A stretch of 64,000 nucleotides of DNA, taken from NCBI RefSeq assembly GCF_008727865.1, contig NZ_VTWU01000002.1, forward strand, positions 124,001 to 188,000, written 5' to 3'. Of the stretch, positions 49,522-57,949 are shown in pieces (within the stretch, counting starts at the first letter, position 1; every line of letters begins with the position of its first letter). The stretch comes from Hymenobacter busanensis. GTDB taxonomy: Bacteria; Bacteroidota; Bacteroidia; Cytophagales; Hymenobacteraceae. Under the pieces are notes generated by a model that saw only the letters and a list, made by a program, of their open reading frames with translations, did not search any database and had not been told where the DNA came from. A program made the translations under genes and the position numbers.

Positions 49522-51603
49522 ATGCTTCGTCTGCTGATTCTGTTCCTGCTACTGCCCTTCTTGTCTTTCGCCCAAGCCCCGGCCGATACCCGCCAACTCA
49601 TGCCGGTGCCGAATATCGTGCAGTGGGGCAGCGGCCGCCTGGCCTTGCCCGCCGCGTGGCGCGTGCGCATTGCCACGGATACCGACCCGGCCGTGCGCGC
49701 CGGGGTCGAGCGGTTTAATACCTGGCTCAGCACCCAGGCCGGCGGACCCAAGCGGCTCCCATCCAGCTTCGTAACCGGTGGCGCGGCCGAGCTAACCGTG
49801 ACGTATAGTGCGCCGCTGCGGGCCACACTCAGCAACGACGAATCGTACTCGTTGCAGGTTACGTCGGCGGGCGTAGCGCTGTCGGCACCGGCGGGCATGG
49901 GCGTGCTGCGGGGCTTGGCTACGCTGCAGCAGCTGCTCACGCGCGGGCCGAAAAACGCACTATATTTCCCCGAAACCACGATTCTCGACAAGCCCCGCTT
50001 TGCCTGGCGTGGTTTGCTCATCGACGCGGCGCGGCACTTCATGCCGGTGTCGGTCATCAAGCGCAACCTCGATGCCATGGCCGCCGTGAAGCTGAACGTG
50101 CTGCACTGGCACCTCTCCGACGACCAAGGCTTTCGGGTGGAAAGCAAGGTGCTGCCGCGGCTGCACGAGGTGGGCGGCGCCAACGGCTACTACACCCAGG
50201 CGCAGGTGCGCGAAATCGTGGCCTACGCGGCTGCCCGGGGCATCCGGGTGGTACCCGAGTTCGACGTACCCGGCCACACCACGGCCTGGATTGCGGCTTA
50301 CCCCGAACTGGCCTCCAACGACTCGACCTACGGCGTGTCGCCGCGCTGGGGCGTGCTCAACATTGCCATCGACCCCACCCGCGAATCGACCTACCAGCTG
50401 CTCGACAAGGTGCTGACGGAGATGAGCGCGCTGTTTCCCGACGAGTACTTCCACATCGGCGGCGACGAAAACGACGGGCGGCAGTGGCGGCGCAACCCGC
50501 GCATTGCGGCCTGGATGCGCGAAAACGGCTTCGTGAAAGCCGCGGATAACAAGCAGCTCGACAAGCACGCCCTGCAGACCTATTTCAACCGGCGCATGCT
50601 GCAAAAGCTCAACGGCCTGCACAAGAAGATGGTGGGCTGGGACGAAATTCTGGGGCCCGACTTGCCCGAAAGCACGCTCATCCAGAGCTGGCGCGGGCAG
50701 AAGGGCCTCGTGGAAGCCGTGAAGCTCAAGCACCAGGCTTTGCTTTCCAGCGGCTACTACCTCGATCTGAACTACTCCGCCGCCGCCCACTACGCCGTCG
50801 ACCCCATTCCAGCCAACACCACCCTCAGTAAGGAGGAGCAATACCTGGTGCTGGGCGGCGAGGCGGCCATGTGGGCCGAGTTTGCCGATTCCGTCATCGT
50901 CGATTCGCGCATCTGGCCCCGCGCCGCGGTGGTAGCCGAGCGGCTTTGGTCGCCGGCTTCGGTTACCAACGTGCCGGATATGTACCGCCGCATGGCCTTG
51001 GTGTCGGCCGAGCTGGAAACGCTGGGCCTGCAGCACCGCCGCGCGCCCGAGCAGCTGCTGACGATGATGGCCGCCGGCCACGACGTAGCGCCGCTGCGCA
51101 CCTTGGCCAGCGTGCTGGAGCCGGTGAAAGACTACAAGCGCCACTTTCAGGGCTTCAAGTACACTACCAGCACCCCGCTCAACCGTTTGGTCGACGCGGC
51201 CCCGGCCGAATCGGAGGCGGCCCGGCAGTTTAGCGTCACGCTCGACAGCCTGCTGCGGCAGCCGCGCGCGGCGCAGGGCCGGCTGTCCAGCGCGCCCGAG
51301 GCCCGGCGCCTGTTGCGGCGCGTGCAGGCGCAGCTGAAAACCTGGCAGCAGAACGACGCCCGCGTGCAACCGCTGCTCAAAGCCAACCCAAGCCTGCAGG
51401 AGTACGCCCCGCTGTCGGCGCAGCTGAAAACCGTGGCCACGCTGGCCCTGCAGCGCCTCGACCAGCTCGAAAAAGGCCAGACGCCGCCCGCCGATTGGCT
51501 GGCCGCCGCCCAGAAGCAGCTGGACGCCGCCAAACAGCCCGCCGGGCAAACCGAATTGGCCCTGGCCACCAAGCTCGGCAAGCAGCTGCTGATGCTGCCG
51601 TAG
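49522..51603 (+). CDS. Beta-N-acetylhexosaminidase, GH20
   Basis: 693 residues with a signal peptide (MLRLLILFLLLPFLSFAQ). A non-catalytic N-terminal domain (MPVPNIVQWGSGRLALP on) precedes the GH20 barrel: FAWRGLLIDAARHFMPVSVI, LHWHLSDDQGFRVE, VPEFDVPGHTTAWIAAYPEL, the catalytic DEYFHIGGDENDGRQW with Asp-Glu near residue 315, and a late LGGEAAMWAEF. A helical C-terminal region follows. It removes terminal beta-GlcNAc or GalNAc from chitin fragments or glycans by substrate-assisted catalysis. Periplasmic or outer membrane. Nothing next to it looks like a SusCD or chitinase locus. Confidence 0.94.
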   Translation: MLRLLILFLLLPFLSFAQAPADTRQLMPVPNIVQWGSGRLALPAAWRVRIATDTDPAVRAGVERFNTWLSTQAGGPKRLPSSFVTGGAAELTVTYSAPLRATLSNDESYSLQVTSAGVALSAPAGMGVLRGLATLQQLLTRGPKNALYFPETTILDKPRFAWRGLLIDAARHFMPVSVIKRNLDAMAAVKLNVLHWHLSDDQGFRVESKVLPRLHEVGGANGYYTQAQVREIVAYAAARGIRVVPEFDVPGHTTAWIAAYPELASNDSTYGVSPRWGVLNIAIDPTRESTYQLLDKVLTEMSALFPDEYFHIGGDENDGRQWRRNPRIAAWMRENGFVKAADNKQLDKHALQTYFNRRMLQKLNGLHKKMVGWDEILGPDLPESTLIQSWRGQKGLVEAVKLKHQALLSSGYYLDLNYSAAAHYAVDPIPANTTLSKEEQYLVLGGEAAMWAEFADSVIVDSRIWPRAAVVAERLWSPASVTNVPDMYRRMALVSAELETLGLQHRRAPEQLLTMMAAGHDVAPLRTLASVLEPVKDYKRHFQGFKYTTSTPLNRLVDAAPAESEAARQFSVTLDSLLRQPRAAQGRLSSAPEARRLLRRVQAQLKTWQQNDARVQPLLKANPSLQEYAPLSAQLKTVATLALQRLDQLEKGQTPPADWLAAAQKQLDAAKQPAGQTELALATKLGKQLLMLP

Positions 51604-51668
51604 CCAAGCCGCGCCAAACTGCGTAGGTATGGCAGCCACCTTGCCGCCTTCGGGTGCTGTTATCTGCT

Positions 51669-52535
51669 ATGCCGTTTTCTGCCCGCCGCTGCGCCGCCGC
51701 GCTGCTCCTGTTTTTTCCCCTGGCCTGCCAACGCGGCGAAACCGAACGCGACGGCCCGACCGAAACCGTAGCGCCTACCGAAACGGCCGCCGTGCTGGCC
51801 CGCCGTCTCAGCCCGCTGCTGCGCGGCGTGTGGGTGCGCGCCGAGTACCTCGAAACCCTGCAGCGCACCCGTTCGCCCCAGGCCGCCGCCGGGCAGCTGC
51901 GCGATATCGTGGCCCTGGCCATTAACCCCGCTCGCCGGGCCGGCGACAGTTTGCTGGTGGAAACCAACCTCAACAACCACGAGGCCGGGCAATTTATGCT
52001 TTACTTCCGCCCCGGTCGCAAGGCCGCGTCCCTGCCCACCAGCCGCGTCGATTACGACAGGGAAGGCGGGTTCTACGAGCTGGCCTACGTCACGTCGGGC
52101 ACCGATACCACGCTGCAATACCAGCACTTCAATAAGCGCGAGAAGCCGCTCGAAACCCTTTCCTTCCGCCGAGTGCGGGGGCTGACGGCTGCGCCCGGTG
52201 CCACCGCCGAAGCCGTGCAGCGCGTGGCCAACGCGGTGCTGGCCGGCTCCTACACCGCCCTCGATTCGGCCGGACGCCGCAGCCGGGTACGCCTGCGCCC
52301 CGACGGCACCGTGCAGGGCCTGCCGGGCGTGCGCAGTTTCCGCTTAGCTACCGACTTTGCCCAAACCCTGGCCAACGACCGCGACAACCTGCTGCTGAAC
52401 CCCGGCAGCAAGCGTCCGCAACTCTGCACCTACACCCTGCGCGGCGACACGCTGCGCCTCTACGCGGCCCGCATTGTGGAGCCCGAGCTGCGCCAGGGCC
52501 ACCTGCGCTACACCCTGGTGCGCCAGCGGCCGTAG
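51669..52535 (+). CDS. Hypothetical lipoprotein
   Basis: 288 residues from the ATG at 51669. Lipobox: ALLLFFPLACQRGE, with Cys at about residue 20, so it is probably membrane-anchored. The rest has two halves, each beginning with a helix and ending with beta strands; GVWVRAEYLETLQRTRSPQA and AGSYTALDSAGRRSRVRLRP may be the starts of two similar subunits. No family is recognised. Its stop codon touches the palindrome at 52535. Confidence 0.7.
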   Translation: MPFSARRCAAALLLFFPLACQRGETERDGPTETVAPTETAAVLARRLSPLLRGVWVRAEYLETLQRTRSPQAAAGQLRDIVALAINPARRAGDSLLVETNLNNHEAGQFMLYFRPGRKAASLPTSRVDYDREGGFYELAYVTSGTDTTLQYQHFNKREKPLETLSFRRVRGLTAAPGATAEAVQRVANAVLAGSYTALDSAGRRSRVRLRPDGTVQGLPGVRSFRLATDFAQTLANDRDNLLLNPGSKRPQLCTYTLRGDTLRLYAARIVEPELRQGHLRYTLVRQRP

Positions 52536-52562
52536 ATTGAGACGCATATTTGCGTCTCAATC
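52535..52562. repeat. TTGAGACGCA palindrome
   Basis: Perfect 12-bp arms GATTGAGACGCA (52535-52546) and TGCGTCTCAATC (52551-52562), loop TATT. The left arm includes the last base of the lipoprotein stop codon. TGAGACGCA recurs alone near 52608. It may serve as a terminator. The remaining gap up to 52767 shows no ORF. Confidence 0.8.
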
Positions 52563-52767
52563 GTTGAACGACTCACGCTATGATGATTTCCTACACGGGG
52601 CGGCCGCTGAGACGCAACCGAAGGACGGAGTTAGTCAAGTAGGCGTCACTACCACCGGGCGGCTAATTGCGGGCGGCGTTTTTTACCCCGTGGGATTATG
52701 ACTTACTTCGGTTTGGCATTGCCGGCACGTGGCCGTTGTGTGCCCGTATCCGGTACCTACCCGCCCC

Positions 52768-53385
52768 ATGCAGCGCAAGATCCAGCAAGACCTCGACGAG
52801 CTTAACTTCACCGCCATCGACTTTGAAACGGCCACCGAGAAGCGGCACAGCGCCTGCTCCATTGGCATGGTGCAGGTGCGCGGCGGGCAGATTGTAGAGC
52901 AACGGCAGTACCTCATTCGGCCGGTGGAGCTGCGGGTGTCGCCCATGAACTACAGCATCCACCGCATTTCACTGGAGCAGCTGCGCACGGCCCCGCAGTT
53001 GCCGGAGCTGTGGCCGCTCATCGAGCCGTTTCTGCACGAACAGCTGGTGGTGGCCCACAACGCGTCCTTCGACATGAGTGTGCTCGACCACACCCTAGCA
53101 GCCTACCAATTGCCCGCGCCCCGCTGCCACGCGCTGTGCTCGGTGAAGCTGGCCAAAGCGGCGTTTCCCGAGCTGCCGCGCACCCGCCTCAGCGACCTAG
53201 CCGCGCATTTCGGCTTGGAGCTGAACCACCACGACAGCCTCTCCGACGCGGCCGCCTGCGCCGAAGTAACGCTGCGCGCCCTACGCAGCGGCCACCCCTT
53301 CACGTTCTCCTTTGCCCAACGCGAGCTGACAAAGGGCATGGGCACGAAGCCGCGTACGGCGCAAGCTTGGCGCGGGTGGCGCTAA
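52768..53385 (+). CDS. DEDDh 3'-5' exonuclease, DnaQ-like
   Basis: 205 residues from the ATG at 52768. Exonuclease motifs: ExoI FTAIDFETATEKRHSAC (Asp, Glu), ExoII VVAHNASFDMSVLD (Asp), and ExoIII HHDSLSDAAACAE (His, Asp). All five residues are present. It could be a polymerase-III epsilon-like proofreader or a stand-alone repair/RNA exonuclease; the short size and lack of other domains favour the latter. It is followed by the second repeat-bracketed passenger element. Confidence 0.9.
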   Translation: MQRKIQQDLDELNFTAIDFETATEKRHSACSIGMVQVRGGQIVEQRQYLIRPVELRVSPMNYSIHRISLEQLRTAPQLPELWPLIEPFLHEQLVVAHNASFDMSVLDHTLAAYQLPAPRCHALCSVKLAKAAFPELPRTRLSDLAAHFGLELNHHDSLSDAAACAEVTLRALRSGHPFTFSFAQRELTKGMGTKPRTAQAWRGWR

Positions 53386-53399
53386 ACGGCAGGCGGCCT

Positions 53400-54020
53400 C
53401 TCGCCCGTCATGCTGAGCTAGTCGAAGCATCTCTCCCGCTTCGTTGAATGTCAGAAATCTTTCGCAGGACTTTTGGGCTTTGAATATGGATAAATAGGCT
53501 CTGAAGTAGGGGTGTATCTTTACCTCTCTCCACATCTATATCCACCTCAATTCGTGAGTCTATTCTTTCGCGCCATTGCGTTTTTCGCTCAGGTTTTACG
53601 AAAACTTGGTGCCCGTTCCCCCTTGATTCAGCTATTGCGGTGGTCTGCACGATACAGATTTCCTTGCTGCTTCTGATACTCACAGTCATCAGCATCGCCC
53701 GGCAGCATAGGATGGTCAGCAAGCCGCAGTTCATTCTGTTGACCTGTGTGCTGATAGTGTGCAATTATTATTACTTCGGGAAACGCAAAAAACGAATTCG
53801 AACCTATCAAATAGAAACCTTCGACGGCTTGCATGTGGCTGTTGGCATCGCGCTTTACTTTGCTCTAACGGTTGGAGTGCTAGCTCTAATAATACCGATC
53901 GGGAAGCTTCTCACTGCCGAATAAGCTATGGGTGGAGGACAGATTGGCGCAGGTAAAATAGTTTCTAAAGCTCCAACGAAGCGGTAGAGATGCTTCGACT
54001 AGCTCAGCATGACGGGCGAG
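53400..54020. repeat. GTCATnCnGAGC-family element with passenger gene (copy 4)
   Basis: Arms 53400-53446 and 53974-54020 are inverted copies of 47 bp with one mismatch, core CTCGCCCGTCATGCTGAGC. The right arm shares GAAGCGGTAGAGATGCTTCG and GCTCAGCATGACG with that of the element ending at 29652. They enclose the broken gene at 53554-53924. The right arm ends 8 bases before the stop codon of the barrel gene. Confidence 0.9.
53554..53924 (+). pseudogene. Passenger membrane protein gene with a one-base frame break
   Basis: A GTG at 53554 gives VSLFFRAIAFFAQVLRKLGA, then the frame closes. A second frame, open from before 53640, continues with AVVCTIQISLLLLILTVISI and ends GVLALIIPIGKLLTAE at 53924. 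Adding one C to the run of five (53618-53622) joins them into about 123 residues with at least three membrane helices. Either a frameshift pseudogene, a switchable tract or a sequence error. Unrecognised family; A+T-rich relative to neighbours; near-consensus -7 TATCTTTA upstream at 53514-53521. Confidence 0.65.
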
Positions 54021-54027
54021 TTACCAC

Positions 54028-57000
54028 TTAAAACAGCACCGACACCTGCATCCGGCCGGTGTGCACCACGCCCAGGCCGTTGGCTTTGCGGCCGTCGTAG
54101 TTCAGGGCTAGGTTCAGGCCGTTGCTCAGGCGCTGCTCCACGCTCAGGTTCCAGGTGAGGTTGTTGCCGGGGCGCAGGGCGTTGAGGATTTCGAGGCCCA
54201 CCACCGAGGCCGGGTCGCCTTGGAAGGCCACGCGGGTAAAGCGCGTGGCGGCCGAGAGGGTGCGCTGGCTCACCTGGCTGATGCGGGTTTCCAGGCCCAG
54301 CTCGTCGAAGGTGCCGCGGGTATCGGCCTCGGCGCCGCCGGCTAGGGTGTTTTTCTTGGTGGTGCGCAGGTAGGTGCCCGTGAAACGGAACACGCTGCCG
54401 GGCTGGTAGCTCAGCTCGGGCGCCCACTCGTACTGCTCGATGCGGAAGTTGCGCGGGATGAGGTAGGTGCTCTGGCTTTCCCGGATGCTGCGCGTGCCGG
54501 TGAGGCGGCTGGTGAACGACTGCGAGAGGTTGCGGCGCAGCAGCACGCTTTGGCTGGCCAGGTTGCGGGTGTCGGTGCCGGTGGAGAGCAGGCTTTTCTG
54601 CTGGGCCTGCTGCACCGTGAATTCGGCCCCGAAGATGGGGTTCGAGCGGTTGAAGTACACGGTGTTGCGCAGCAGCTTGTTGAGCGAAAGCAGCGTGGCC
54701 TCGTCGGTTTGGTAGGCGAAGGGGTTGAGGCGGGCGCTCAGGCTTTTGTCGGTGGTGCGGCGGTCGAGCGTGACGGTGCTCAGGGTGCTGAGGCGGGCCA
54801 CGGCGGCGCGCCAGCCGGTGCCCTCGCGCCAGCCACGCGGGGCCGCCACCGTCAGGCGGTAACCGAAGCGGTTGGTGAAGGCAATGATATAGTCGTCGGT
54901 GGGAATGAACACCTTGATGTGGGTGCGGTAGACGGCGTCGGGCGTTTGGGCCTCGAAGAACTCGTCTTTCTGCTGCTGCCCGTCGAAAGGGGCCGCGTCG
55001 CGCCAGTAGTGGGTGCCGCCGTAGGGCACTGGCACGTAGGAGTAGTCGCGGCGCAGCTCGCGGCCGGTGGCCACGCTGTAGGTCAGCTCCGAGCGAACCT
55101 GCTTGTTGAGCAGCGAGGCATTCCAGCCGATTTGGCCGAGCACGGTACGCTGCCGGGCCGAGTCGCGGGCGGCCAGGTCGCGGTAGGTGGCCAGCAGGTT
55201 CAGGTCCTGGTTCGGGCCGAGGCGGGTGGTGAGCGTGCCCTGCACGGTTTGGGCCTGGGCGCGCGGGCGCAGCTGGGTTTGCTCGGCGTTGGGCGTCTGG
55301 TCGCGGCGGTAGGTGTAGTCGAGGCGGTAGTGGGTGCGGGCCGTGTCCTGGCTCTGGATGAACACCGCGTGCTCGTCGAAGTAGTTGGCCGACTGGATGG
55401 AGTCGCCGGAGGGCAGCTGCACCCGGTTTTTGTCGAAACGGTAGGCGTAGCCGGGTACGATACGGCCCCTGGTGTAGCGCACGGCGGTTTCGCCGCGGGC
55501 CCAGGTGCTGCGCTTGCGGCCGGCGTCGGCGGCCAGCACAAACAGGGAGCCGCGCAGCTCCACGTCGCCGATTTTCTGGGCCGCATCCAGCCAGTGCTGC
55601 AAGCCGCTGACCTCGCCCGCCCGGTAGCGCCGGCTTACGCGGTAGCCGAAGTTGTTGTCGGCATCCTTGATGGCGCCCACGGCGAAGTTGAGGATGTTGT
55701 CTTCGCGCGGCGTGCGGGTATTACCCACACCCAACTGGCTGTTGCCGGTGCTCCAGTTGCGGTCGAACTCAATGTCGCGGTACCGGTCGATGGGCGCAAA
55801 CCGGGCACTGGTGTACTCGTAGTCGAGGGCCGAACGCAGCTTGTAGCCCTGCACCACTGGCAGGTTGCCCAGCTTCGACCCGAGGACCTGGCTCAGGGGC
55901 CGGTCCTGCACTACGTAGCCCACGCGCAGGGCGCGGCCCTGGTCTTGCTCGGGCGAGAAACGGTTGAGGTCGAGCTGCGAGGCGGCCAGGTCCACGAATA
56001 CCGAGGCCGTAGGGTCGAGCCGGTAGCTGGCGCCGGCCGTTACCAGCTGCTTCTGCAGGGGCGTGGGCAGCTGCCGCTCGGCGCGGTAGCGGCCCTGGCG
56101 CACGCCGTTCTGCGGCGCCCGGTACTCGTACACCCGCCCGTTGGCTGACTGGTAGGTGGCGCTCAGCACGTAGTCGCCGTTGCCCTGCCCCACGTCGGTA
56201 AAGCGGGCTCCGTATACCTGCCCGCTCAGCGAATCGGTGGCGTACACGAAGATGTCCTGGCCGGTAATGGGGTCGGTCCGGCGCAGGTACTGCACCTGGC
56301 GGCGGTCGTAGGTGACGGGGGGCGCGCCGGGCACCGACACGAGGCTCACGTTGGCGGGCGTGTTGCGCAGCAGCTCCTTGTCGTCGTCGCTCAGGTTGAG
56401 GTTGGGCGAGTTGTCAGGGTTGTCGGCTTCGCGGTAGAAGTTGGCGTGCAGCTGCAGGCGGCCGGCTTCCTGGTAGTGGCTCAGGTGGTAGAGCGAGCGG
56501 GAATAGTTGAAGTCGGAATACTCGAAATCGATGCGGATGCGCGAGTTGCTGGTGATGAGGTGGCGGGGCGAAAACGTAACTTCGGCCGTGTTGTAGTCGA
56601 TGACGTAGTCGTTGTCGAAGCCGCGCAGCAGCAGGCGGCCGTCGAGATACACCCGCTCGGAGTTGGCCAACACAATGATAAACTGCTCCCCATTGGGCCC
56701 GCGCAGTCGGTACGGCCCCTGCACGTTTTCGATGGGCGGCACGACCAGACTGGCAAACTTGCCCTTGGCCACGCCGGCCGCCACCGTGGTGCTGCTGCGC
56801 AGCGGCCGCAGCCCGCGCACCTCGGTTTGCACCGTCTGCTCCCCGGCCCCGCCCGCGGCCGGCTGCGTCACGTTCACCGATGGACTTCCCCCCTGCTCCG
56901 GCGACAACGGCGGCGTGCCCACCCCGGGCGTGCCGAGCGTTGGGGCGAGAGGGTAATACGGATTGGGCAGCGTGACGCCGGGCTGCGCGGCCCCGGCGGC

Positions 57001-57828
57001 GGTGCTCATCAACCCCAGCTTCACACCGGTATTCACTTCCACGGCCGCGCCCTGCACGTTTTTGTAGAAACGCAGGAAGTAATCGGGCTTGTTGCGCAGC
57101 ACCACGTCGCCGGCCGTCAGCGTCCAGTTCGGGTGCGTGAGGGTGATGAAAATACGGTCGAACTCCTGCAGTTGCTGGGTGTTGCCCTCGGGCTGAAAGG
57201 GCACGTTCTGGTCCGAAATGTTGGCCGTGAGGTTGATGTTGTCGGTGAGCTTGCCTTCGAGCTGCAGGTTTAGGGCCGAGTTGACGAATACGTTCTGGGC
57301 ATTGCCGAAGGAAATGCCGCGGGTGAGGTTGCCGGTTTTGTTGATGCCCGGCGTGGCCAGAATCTGCTCTTTCTGAGTGAAGTCGCCAAAGCCGAAATCG
57401 GGCCGGGCGTGGAAACCCACGGAGTCCATGAGGCTGCGCGGCCGCCGCGCCACCGTGGCCGACAGCCGCAGCGGCAGCACGCGGTAGCACACCAGTACCG
57501 AGTCGGGCCGGTTGGTGGCCAGCCGCACGTCGGCCTGCCCCGCCTCGGGCGAAGCCACCCGGCTGCTGGGCCACACGATGCGGTAGCGTCCCGTGCGCGC
57601 ATCGTAACCCACTGCGCGGCCGTCGACAGCCACCGACGACGGCACGACCGTGAGCGTGTCGTTGAGCACAAAATCGGTAGTGTCGCGCCCCGCTGGCACC
57701 CGCACCCACGCGCACCGGCGCGACGACGGCACCGTGCCCGGCCGTACCTGCCCGAATGCCCGCACGCCCGCCGCCAGCAACGCCAGCAGCAGCACGGAGC
57801 AGACGAAACGGGGTAAGCGGTGCGGCAT
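54028..57828 (-). CDS. Large outer-membrane beta-barrel/surface protein
   Basis: 1266 residues from the ATG at 57828, where a signal peptide begins (FVCSVLLLALLAAGVRAFGQ). The body consists of long amphipathic strands with turn sequences, typical of barrels: DNINLTANISDQNVPFQPEG, FDRIFITLTHPNWTLTAGDV, RIRIDFEYSDFNYSRSLYH. It ends in Phe (GVVHTGRMQVSVLF), the BAM-recognition type of C-terminus. The N-terminal third has LMDSVGFHARPDFGFGDFTQ and KTGNLTRGISFGNAQNVFVN. It resembles large gliding/surface-associated Bacteroidota proteins, but I cannot place it in a named family. It lies beside the kinase gene on the same strand. Confidence 0.75.
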   Translation of the reverse strand: MPHRLPRFVCSVLLLALLAAGVRAFGQVRPGTVPSSRRCAWVRVPAGRDTTDFVLNDTLTVVPSSVAVDGRAVGYDARTGRYRIVWPSSRVASPEAGQADVRLATNRPDSVLVCYRVLPLRLSATVARRPRSLMDSVGFHARPDFGFGDFTQKEQILATPGINKTGNLTRGISFGNAQNVFVNSALNLQLEGKLTDNINLTANISDQNVPFQPEGNTQQLQEFDRIFITLTHPNWTLTAGDVVLRNKPDYFLRFYKNVQGAAVEVNTGVKLGLMSTAAGAAQPGVTLPNPYYPLAPTLGTPGVGTPPLSPEQGGSPSVNVTQPAAGGAGEQTVQTEVRGLRPLRSSTTVAAGVAKGKFASLVVPPIENVQGPYRLRGPNGEQFIIVLANSERVYLDGRLLLRGFDNDYVIDYNTAEVTFSPRHLITSNSRIRIDFEYSDFNYSRSLYHLSHYQEAGRLQLHANFYREADNPDNSPNLNLSDDDKELLRNTPANVSLVSVPGAPPVTYDRRQVQYLRRTDPITGQDIFVYATDSLSGQVYGARFTDVGQGNGDYVLSATYQSANGRVYEYRAPQNGVRQGRYRAERQLPTPLQKQLVTAGASYRLDPTASVFVDLAASQLDLNRFSPEQDQGRALRVGYVVQDRPLSQVLGSKLGNLPVVQGYKLRSALDYEYTSARFAPIDRYRDIEFDRNWSTGNSQLGVGNTRTPREDNILNFAVGAIKDADNNFGYRVSRRYRAGEVSGLQHWLDAAQKIGDVELRGSLFVLAADAGRKRSTWARGETAVRYTRGRIVPGYAYRFDKNRVQLPSGDSIQSANYFDEHAVFIQSQDTARTHYRLDYTYRRDQTPNAEQTQLRPRAQAQTVQGTLTTRLGPNQDLNLLATYRDLAARDSARQRTVLGQIGWNASLLNKQVRSELTYSVATGRELRRDYSYVPVPYGGTHYWRDAAPFDGQQQKDEFFEAQTPDAVYRTHIKVFIPTDDYIIAFTNRFGYRLTVAAPRGWREGTGWRAAVARLSTLSTVTLDRRTTDKSLSARLNPFAYQTDEATLLSLNKLLRNTVYFNRSNPIFGAEFTVQQAQQKSLLSTGTDTRNLASQSVLLRRNLSQSFTSRLTGTRSIRESQSTYLIPRNFRIEQYEWAPELSYQPGSVFRFTGTYLRTTKKNTLAGGAEADTRGTFDELGLETRISQVSQRTLSAATRFTRVAFQGDPASVVGLEILNALRPGNNLTWNLSVEQRLSNGLNLALNYDGRKANGLGVVHTGRMQVSVLF

Positions 57829-57949
57829 AGAACGGGCGTGGGCGCGCGGCAGAAGCAAATAACGTTCGGCAAGCTAACGTCGTGTACGACCGGAAAAGTC
57901 CCCGCAGCGGCCGGTGGCTACCTCCTGGCCTTTGGCACCGTTGGCTGCA

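Noticed and set aside
49208-49537. Plus-strand ORF in the gap before the GH20 gene
   Set aside because: It runs into the GH20 signal peptide in another frame, with no start signal or domain.
54550-56148. Plus-strand frame within the barrel gene
   Set aside because: Shadow with Gly/Ala/Val-rich reading and no recognisable domain.
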